Positions 56,846 through 64,000 of a DNA stretch of 64,000 bases are shown in pieces (the first letter of the stretch is position 1; the number at the start of each line of letters is the position of its first letter). Origin of the DNA: Eutreptiella sp. 'Long Island Sound 2002' (Eukaryota; Euglenozoa; Euglenophyceae; Eutreptiales; Eutreptiaceae); the NCBI GenBank assembly GCA_964036045.1, contig OZ038382.1:87405795-87469794 (forward strand). Direction: 5' to 3'. The notes under the pieces are model-generated. The model ran no database searches. It was not told the origin of the DNA and saw only the letters and a program-made list of their open reading frames with translations. The translations under genes were made by a program, and so were the position numbers.

Positions 56846-57397
56846 TCCGCGCGTGTTAAAGAACAGTTTGGTTGACACACCGACGTGGACGCCTCCAATA
56901 AGGTCCTGGGTATGGCTCAGGCTACCCGTTGGGTTTCGCTGCAAGATGATTTCTTTTCCACTCCCGCGGACCCATCCAAATTGTATTGGATGTGCCCTCC
57001 CTATCATCGGACTTCCGATTGTGCCCGGAAAATTCGGCAAGAGAAACTACGAGCCATCGTCGTAGGGCCAGAGTGGACACATAGGAAGTGGTCAAAGCCC
57101 TTTATGGGAATTCCTTTGCAGGGGTACCATCTTCCTGGGCCAGAGACTAAGGCCCTTCTGTATGAAGATGATCACCTCGCATCCCCGCCTCAACGGTGTT
57201 GGTCCATCGTGGCGCTATACGTTGATGGTGGTGTAGCGGAGGATAGTCTGGCGGCCACCAAATATCATGTGGCCTCCGTTTTGGCACCGGCCGTCCCTAA
57301 CTTTGATACGGATGACGAGCCGGGCATGACCTCGGAGGAGGAGACGGAGAATGAGAGGGTGCCGAATCATTTGATTTCGGTGCGCGCCCTCACATAA
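56846..57397 (+). pseudogene. Dam-like methyltransferase-type domain within pol
   Basis: In the same frame as the regions before and after it, 56846-57150 reads a VKEQFG lead, then TDVDASNKVLGMAQATRW, DDFFSTPADPSKLYWMCPPY and LRAIVVGPEWTHRKW. This order (fg.f.vD.., D-D, W..PPY, then a V..P.w....W strand) is the layout of the phage/DIRS-type N6-adenine methyltransferase family (Dam-like). The expected N/D-P-P-Y reads C-P-P-Y, so activity is doubtful in this copy. In-frame TGA codons lie at 56843 and 56873 and a TAA at 57395. Such a domain is known from DIRS elements but is not part of the standard chromovirus set. It may have a structural rather than enzymatic role. The assignment rests on motif order seen by eye. 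Confidence 0.45.
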
Positions 57398-58565
57398 CAA
57401 CAAACTTACAAAAACCTCCTCGCTCCCGTTACTCTTGACCCCAGCCCTGAAGATTTGGAGGCGCAAGAATGCGTGCGTTCACGCTTTGCAAAAATTCAAA
57501 AGGAGTTATTGGGCGGGGGGGCCACTACCGTGAAGTGCTACCGAAAAAATAACAGCGCCAAACAATTGTTCGCAGCTTCACGTTTTGGGGGCGTTGACAC
57601 CACCGAAGAACCTATTGTATCTCCGGAGGTGAAGCTGATGAGGAAACACATCCTCGCGGACTATGGGTGGGACGTTTTTAGTGGGGAGGTTCGTCTCTGT
57701 CCGGGCCAGGACCATCCTAAGGTCCGTGGTATGGAGCGGTTGGGGTTTGCTAAGCGTGACCTATACCGGAACGCTAAACTCAAATCGGTGAAACCTATAA
57801 CGTTGGCCGGGAAGCGTGCCTCGGCGGAGCAAGAGATAGTGGAGGATATTTTGGCTCGTGGCTCGATTGAGCCGTGTCCTGCCTCCGAGTGGGCGTCCAA
57901 CGGTTTTGCTGTGCCCAAGAGAGAATAGGGTAAATGGCGCCTCGTGGTGGACTACCGCCAACTTAGTGAGGCTACCTTGCCTGACGCACAGCCCCTCCTC
58001 CTCATTGAAAATATGTTGGAGAATCAGTCAAAACACGGGATTTTTACTATTGTGGACTTGCGTAAAAGATTCCATCAGATTCCCCTTCACCCTGAGTCCT
58101 GGGCTAAGACCGCCATGAATTTGGCAGGTAAGTGTTACCAATGGCGTGTTATGCCTATGGGTATCAAGAATGGGCCCGCTATTTTTAAACAGGTCATGGA
58201 CCACGATCTACAGAGTTTGGATTGTTCGGATGTATATATCAATGCTCTTATTGTTGGTTCCTCCATTGATACCAAGGAAGAGCTATTGGCTAACCACGAC
58301 CGCGATGTGTGTGCTGTGTAGGATAGACTACGGAGGGAAGATTCGGTTGGTTCGGTTTGTCAAACGGATTTCGTTGTACGTTGGGTTGAGTTTTGGGGCC
58401 ATGTGTTGGAAAATGGCAAACGTCGGCTGGCACCAGGAGAAATGTTCGCGCTTGAGCGTTGGACAACACCGTACAACGTTCGTGAGCTCTGGGGGTTCTT
58501 GGGGGCTGCCAACTATTTTTCAGGGTATGTCCAAAAAGCACGCCTCCATAGCTACCCCTTTGATT
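57398..58565 (+). pseudogene. pol: chromovirus reverse transcriptase
   Basis: One frame with TAG at 57926 and 58319. Motifs in order: EQEIVEDILARGSIEPC, ASNGFAVPK, GKWRLVVDYRQL, FTIVDLRKRFHQIPLHP (first catalytic Asp present), KCYQWRVMPMGIKNGPAIFK, then YINALIVGS where gypsy RTs have Y-x-D-D-x-x-V-x-S. Both catalytic Asp are replaced (N and A), so the enzyme is dead. The connection follows: VEFWGHVLENGKRRLAP and YNVRELWGFLGAANYFSGY. The region 57398-57780 before the RT is conserved-looking but unassigned. Confidence 0.85.
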
Positions 58566-60783
58566 GAGATGTTGAAGAATTTGCTTAAGCATAAGAATTG
58601 GACAAGAATAGGCCTAAGCTGGAATTCTTCGGCCCATGAAGCCTTTTTGAAGCTCAAAGGTGCTATCACGGACATTGTTCCCCTCTGACTAGCCGCTTGG
58701 GATAAGGACCTTGTCCTCAGCCCTGAAGCTAGTAATTGGGCGGTGAGGGCAGCCCCAGAACAAGAAGTTCCCGATAGTGCTGTTCGCCCCCTTGCCTTTT
58801 TCTGACTTAAATCATCAAACAGCCAATTGAATTGGAGCCCACGGGGAAAAGAGTGCTACGCCATGGTGGCAGCGCTTCTCAAGTGGCATGGTGGGCTGGG
58901 GAACAAGCGAGCGGAGGTCCGTACAGATGACCGTGAACTTGAAAATTGGGCTACAGAGGACCTTCAAACTGTCAGGGGTCCCTCTCCACGGCAACGCGTT
59001 GGCATGATTTGTTCTCTAAATTTCACCTCTATGTGGTTTACACCCCTGGGCTCTTAAACCCTGTGGGTGCTTTCTTGTCCCGCCGGGCTTACCCTGCTAA
59101 CCCGGCGTTGGGCGATGTGTCCATACATGGGACGGCTCAAGCGGACGGGGATGTGCGGGACATGATGGCAGCCGAGAACGAGGAACTCCTCGCCCGCCCC
59201 CTTGTATTTCGGGTTTTCGAGGCACCAGGGAAAATGTTGGCGTCTGAGCGTTGGACAAACCCGTACAGAGTTTGTGAGCTTCGGGGGTTCTTGGGGGTTG
59301 CAAACTATTTTTCGGGGTATGTCCGAAACGTATGCCTTCATAGCTACCCTTTTGATTGACATGTCGAAGAATTTGCCTAAGCATAAGAATTGGACAAGAA
59401 TAGGCCTAACGTGGAATGCTTTGGCCCATGAAGCCTTTTTGAAGCTCAAAGGTGCTATCACAGATGTGGTTCCCCTCCAACTAGCCGATTGGGATAAGAA
59501 CTTTGTCCTCACCCCGGAAGCTAGTAATTTGGGGGGTGGGGGCAGCCCCAGAACAAGAAGGTCCCGATAGTGCTGTTCGCCCCCTTGCCTTTTTCTCACG
59601 TAAGTCGTCAGGCAGCCGATTGAGTTGGTGCCAGCGGGAAAAAGAGTGCTACGCCATGGTGGCAGCGCTTCCCAAGTGGCATGGTGGGGTGGGGAACAAG
59701 CGAGTGGAGGTCCGTACAGATGACCGTGAACTTGAGAATCGGGCTACGGAGGACCTTCAAACCGTCGGGGGTCCCTCTCCAAGCCAACGTGTTGGCATGA
59801 TTTGTTCTCTAAATTTCACCTCCATGTGGTTTACACCCCTTGGACTTTAAACCCTGTGGGTGCTTTCTTGTCCCCCGGGGCTTACCCTGCTAACCTGGCG
59901 TTGGGTGATGTGTCCATACATGGTACGGCTCAAGCGGACGGCGATGTGCGGGACATGATGGCGGCCGAGAATGAGGAACTCCTCGCCCGCCCCCTTTTAT
60001 TTCGAGGTTTTTAGGAACCAGGGAAAATGTTGTCGCTTGAGCATTGGACAAAACTGTACAACCTTCCTGAGCTCCAGGGGTTCTTGGGGGTTGCCAACTA
60101 TCTTTCAGAGTATGTCCAAAAGGTACGCCTCCATTGCTACCCCTTTGATTGAGATGTTGAAGAATTTGCCTAAGCATAAGATTTGGACAAGAATAGGCCT
60201 AACGTGGAATGCTTCGGCCCATGAAGCCTTTTTCAAGCTCAGTGGTGCTATCACGAATATTGTTCTCCTCCGACTAGCCCATTGGGATAAGGACTTTGTC
60301 CTCACCCCGGAAGCTAGTAATTGGGCGGTGGGGGCAGCCCCAGAACAAGAAGGTCCCGATAGTGCTGTTCGCCCCCTTGCCTTTTTTTCACGTAAATCGT
60401 CAGGCAGGCAATTGAATTGGAGCCCACGGCAAAAAGAGTGCTACGCCATGGTGGCAGCGCTTCGCAAGTGGCATGGTTTTGTGGGGAACAAGCGAGTGGA
60501 GGTCTGTACAGATGACCGTGAACTTAAAAAATTGGGCTACGGAGGACCTTCAAACCGTCGGGGGTCTCTCTCCACGCCAACGCGTTGGCATGATTTGTTC
60601 TCTAAATTTCACCTCCATGTGCCCTTAAACCCTGTGGGTGCTTTCTTGTCCCGCGGGGCTTACCCTGCTAACCCGGCGTTGGGCGATGTGTCCATGCATG
60701 GGACAGCTCAAGCTGACGGGGATGTGCGGGACATGATGGCGGCCGAGAATGAAAAATTCTCCGCCCGCCCCCTTGTATTTCGG
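58431..60783 (+). repeat. triplicated RT-connection/RNase H segment, 3 x about 790 bp
   Basis: Three tandem copies (about 58431-59220, 59221-60013 and 60014-60783) each carry the RT-connection words (RELWGFLGAANYFSGY type), the ATPLIEMLKNLPKHKNWTRI type block, an RNase H core (KECYAMVAALxKWHG, RTDDRELEN) and the tail YPANPALGDVS to MMAAENEE. Junctions occur at a shared GCACCAGG word, consistent with unequal recombination. Each copy has its own frameshifts and stops, so decay continued after triplication. Confidence 0.85.
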
Positions 60784-60903
60784 GCGAATGTGGCGCCTGT
60801 TGTTACTAGATCTTGCTCTAACGCGGCGCCCCGGGCTCAGGGGGCACCCGCGTGTGATCCACCCCCTCGGACTTCGGCTCCAGTGGGGGGGGGGACGAAG
60901 TGA

Positions 60904-62145
60904 AAGAAAAAGCTTGGAAAACTTGAGCGAATTGCCCAGATTGAAAAGTCTTGGAGGTCCCACAAAAAGGCAAAATGTATACATGGGGAGGGTGCTCTCA
61001 TTGTCTTTGACATAAATTCGGCTAAACACTACCCCAATTGTGAACGCTACAAAAAAATGCGGGAAGAGGCGTTGACTGGGAACTGTGAGGTTGGTGAATG
61101 ACAAGCTCGTCGGTAATGGACGGTGGTGTGTTCTTACGCCGCTAGTGCATCGTTTTGGTGGCCAAGTACCACGATGCACTTCACTGAACTACCTCGATTG
61201 TGCAAAAGCACTACAAGGAAATTAACCATGGCGTGGAAGGTGAGGGACTGTACAAAACAGTTGAGTTGCAATGTCAAACGTGTCCCTCATGTGCCATTCA
61301 CACACATGACACCAAGCCGGAGCAGGGGTAGATGACCCCTATGCCTATACCTATCCAGCCCATGGACTCCATAGCGCTTGATGTGTTTCCCTACCCCTCC
61401 ACATCTCATGATGGAGAGGAGTATGACCGGATGCTGCTATGTGTTTGCTGGCTTTCCAGCTAGCTCATCGCGATCCTTATTCCCTAACCTCGTTATGAAG
61501 AAGAGGGTGAAGAACTAACGCCTTGAAAAATCGGCCCGTTTGGTAACCGAACGCCGGGTTGATAGGTTCTGAGCCCCTCGTGAGATATCCTCCGACCGTG
61601 GCCCGCAGTTTGTGAGCCAATATTTCGGAACCCTTTGTTCTAAGACTTGTGCCACCTCAGCTATGTGTCTCGCGGGTAGACAACAAGGTAATGGCAAAGC
61701 CAAAAATAGTGGCAAGCAGCTAAGACATGCCGCTGCTAAAGCCCTTACCTTGGAAAGGGGCACTAATTGGGTAGAGGTTTCGCCCGTTGTTGTACGGGCG
61801 TGCCATGAGACTCCAGATCCTTTAGCTTATACGCGTAATGACATTGTGTTTGTTACACACAGCCCTACTAAAGGGCCCCCTCTTGCAGAGCCTAAAGTGC
61901 TTTCCCAAAACGCATCGCACTACTTCCAGCGGCGTGGGGACCTTATTGCCCTTGCACGTAGAGCTAAGATTCAAGTGCAAGAGACAATGGCCTATAAGTA
62001 TAATAAGAGGAGGAGGCTGTCCGCCCATTTCTCAACAGGGGACCGCGTATGGGTCTCACCCCAACGTAAAAATCTTGGCGATAAGACTTGCCCCTGTTGG
62101 GATGGGCCCTATGAGGTTGTGGCCAAGAGGGCTGACGACCTCTAA
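60904..62145 (+). pseudogene. chromovirus integrase
   Basis: A pre-integrase segment (KKLGKLERIAQIEKSWRSHK to about 61090) is followed by the HHCC zinc domain (QKHYKEINHG, then CQTCPSCAIHT near 61280). First catalytic Asp: DSIALDVFPYPSTSHDG (61354-61410). Second: SSDRGPQFVSQYF (about 61592). The expected Glu block reads GNGKAKNSGKQLR, with Lys where Glu is expected. The C-terminal domain follows (NWVEVSPVVVRACHETPDPL, HYFQRRGDLIALARRAKIQV, GDRVWVSPQRKNLGDK). Several stops and frameshifts lie at 61080-61110, 61167, 61329 and about 61450. The enzyme would insert element cDNA into chromatin; this copy cannot. Confidence 0.85.
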
Positions 62146-62149
62146 GTTT

Positions 62150-62450
62150 TTTAAGTGGACCAACGGAGACTAGTCGACTTCCATATTGAATTTTTAATGA
62201 AAACGGTCAACTCGCCCCGCTCCCCCGTGCCTCTAAATTACACGGAGGAGGTTGCTTGTGTTGCTCCGGAGGACACGTATAATGTGAAGAAAATATTGGG
62301 GCACCGTACGAACCGAAAGAGACTTCTCTTCAAGGTACGTTGGAAAGGGTTCCACCGAGAATTAGGATACCGAGGGAGCCGTTGAAACCTTCTTACCATC
62401 CTACAATAAGGTTTGCTGAGATTACTTGAAGACTAAGAGTCTCACTCAAA
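62150..62450 (+). pseudogene. integrase C-terminal chromodomain
   Basis: After VDQRRLVDFHIEFLMKTVNS the frame reads PLNYTEEVACVAPEDTYNV, then VKKILGHRTNRKRLLFKVRW and KGFHRE. A frameshift near 62368 moves to a frame reading AVETFLPSYNKVC, stop, DYLK. Together these give the chromodomain beta-strands and C-terminal helix (canonical W-x-P-x-E-T-F-x-x-x-Y-x-x-x-x-x-Y). This defines the element as a chromovirus, whose chromodomain directs insertion to marked chromatin. Confidence 0.8.
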
Positions 62451-64000
62451 CCATTGACCTCCTTGCCCACCTTGGTGGACCGCCCGCATGAGTGTGCCAC
62501 CGAAAACCCGTAACAAATATGGGGATATATTATTGTTTGGGGAAGGGAGCAGAGAGCGCGAAGCGGTAGGAGACAGGACATGAATCTTGCATGCACGGCG
62601 CGCCCCTCGGTTACAAAAAACCCCACCAGAGCAGGGCAGTGGGTACCACAGGTTTACCCCACCGTCTACCTTTTCTCATCGCTAAAGGCTTGAGACTCCT
62701 TTGGGTGGGTTGGCGTGGCGTGTAGCCTGGGGCAGAAGTGGGACGTGTTCTTTCGGGGGTCTTAATGCCATTCAAACCCGTATCCTTGGGTCTTGTTGGA
62801 GCACTCCTACCACCACCAGGATTAAGTCCTGATCGCGATGAAGGCCCCCGTCAAGGGTGCTGACAACGTGGCAAGTACCTCCTGAACGTTCTGCTGTGTT
62901 GTGCGCATGGTGGTACTTGCAAGGTTTCAGAATGACGCCCCTTGCCGGAACCACAACCCCACCAACGTCCCTATCCCGTGCCCCAAGCCAGCGAGCTAAA
63001 TCATTTGCTCAAATATTGGCGAAGGCTAGAAAACCTGAATGGATTGGCGGGTACAACCCATTTTCCCTTCTTGAAATGGACGTCGTTGTTTTCCACCGAT
63101 TTGGCCTTGTCCACACGAGGGTAAGGTATACAGAGTACAAAGTACTCGTGTGGCTCACATTACATGAAGAAGACATTTCATGTCGTGCAAAATTGCCACT
63201 ACATACGGCGAGGACTTACGTGTAGAGGGAGGGGTTGTCCTCTACGTACCAGTATTCTAATATGAATTGCAATGGGTGCCTCCCCCCCGTCATTCCTTGA
63301 GTTGATGGGGTCTTCAAAGGCTATGGCGTTCCAGATTTTGCCATCTCCGCCGCCTGGGTATTTATCCCCGGTCGCTATGCGTGCCCGGGGTGGGAGTGAG
63401 TACCGAGTATTGCCATTGCATGGGGCAACATGCTGGCTGGGTGTCTTATTCATGTTCCTTATTAAATGTCATGTGTGATTTCTCCGCCTGCAGCGAGAGG
63501 GGTACAAACAATATGGAGCAAAGGGCGAGTGTACACGTGCGTGTCCGCATATATCTATGAGAGGAAATATATGTTGATATTTTCTGTAGAATTCCCCCTG
63601 AGGGGACTTGGGTTTCCACAACACCCGAGGGGTTCTCTATCCCAACACCCAACCAAACCGGTTGGGAAATGGGCATGGCATTGTTTTGTAGAGGCCTGTG
63701 TGTGGACTTGGATTTGCACAACACATGCGGACATCTCTCTCCGTGACACACCAAGGCCGGGTGTGCCCCTTGTCCATTGGTTGCGTGCATGTGTCTGCAT
63801 GTCCTCATTTCGATTACGGAAGTATATGGTTACCTATTGTGCGGGTTATCACCGGCCCCCCGATCAAGCAAGTCCTAGGTTGTCCTGTGAGTTTTGTTTT
63901 GTAACCGTGTACACCGGCATCAAGTTTACACACGAAGGTGTAAACATGCACTGTCATACACGGTGTAAGGGGGTAGGGAGAGTAATGCTCCTTCGGGGCG
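62451..64000. other. no gene recognised; small hairpin near the end
   Basis: A purine-rich word (GGGGAAGGGAGCAGAGAG) at about 62538 could be the chromovirus polypurine tract, but no LTR can be matched. A perfect 8-bp stem (GTTTACAC / GTGTAAAC, 63924-63945) occurs near the window end. Open frames here lack motifs. Confidence 0.4.

Larger units (their letters stand above)
53353..62450 (+). mobile_element. dead chromodomain Ty3/gypsy retrotransposon
   Basis: Gag, protease, a Dam-like domain, RT, RNase H, integrase and chromodomain follow in gypsy order over about 9 kb. Neither LTR is recognised: the 5-prime side is replaced by a fold-back element and the 3-prime side after 62450 shows no match to the left. 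Many nonsense codons and several frameshifts make it non-functional. Confidence 0.85.

Noticed and set aside
53353-58565. Alternative genetic code or programmed stop read-through in the chromovirus
   Set aside because: All three stop codons occur in frame, both catalytic RT Asp residues and the integrase Glu are also lost, and frameshifts are present. Decay is simpler.
1-64000. tRNA, rRNA or telomeric repeats
   Set aside because: No cloverleaf with conserved box A/B words, no rRNA core words and no telomere-type tandem repeats were noticed by eye. A tRNAscan/Infernal run would be needed to exclude them fully.

Overview
The window looks like a piece of a large, repeat-rich eukaryotic nuclear genome, probably from a microalga or another protist. 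The evidence is an APE-type LINE with RNase H, a chromodomain Ty3/gypsy retrotransposon, several small LTR-type elements, kilobase-scale minisatellites, a fold-back element, and no bacterial-style operons, tRNA or rRNA genes. I cannot place the lineage more precisely. I see no intact ordinary host gene; almost every recognisable coding stretch is mobile-element-derived and most are broken.

Left part (1-9.35 kb): a minus-strand ORF resembling a DDE transposase core (400-1044) lies head-to-head with a plus-strand C48/Ulp1-like cysteine peptidase (1455-2393) interrupted by one in-frame TGA. They could be two genes of one DNA transposon. Then come a T-poor GC-rich stretch, a ~380-bp tandem repeat, CAT-rich simple sequence, a 17-bp-period minisatellite, a gag-like fragment and an LTR-like unit (8308-8575).

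Centre (9.35-36.8 kb): a minisatellite of 109-bp (short) and 126-bp (long) units, about 180 copies, strongly depleted of A on the plus strand. It carries higher-order structure: a 2,906-bp tandem duplication and a 1,325-bp unit repeated nearly three times. It is interrupted by a 2.2-kb element with ~280-bp terminal repeats (9757-11988) whose 4-bp target duplication lets the empty site be reconstructed. It is followed by a second, young LTR-type element (32571-35841) with ~99.6% identical terminal repeats and a polypurine tract.

Right part (36.8-64 kb): a LINE with an intact 830-841-residue ORF1 and a frameshifted ORF2 (endonuclease, RT, RNase H, zinc knuckle); a coiled-coil ORF remnant and an LTR-like unit (47520-47784); half of a fold-back element; an unrecognised, decayed ORF at 50.8-52.1 kb; a complete fold-back element (52558-53342); and a dead chromovirus (53353-62450). 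The chromovirus has gag, protease, an unusual Dam-like methyltransferase-type domain, RT, a threefold tandem repeat of the RT-end/RNase H segment, integrase and chromodomain.

Nearly all nonsense codons in the dead elements can be read as CGA, CAA or CAG after a C-to-T change, and one case is shown directly by comparing the three internal copies of the chromovirus. This points to cytosine deamination rather than a variant code. The last 1.5 kb hold no gene I can support.
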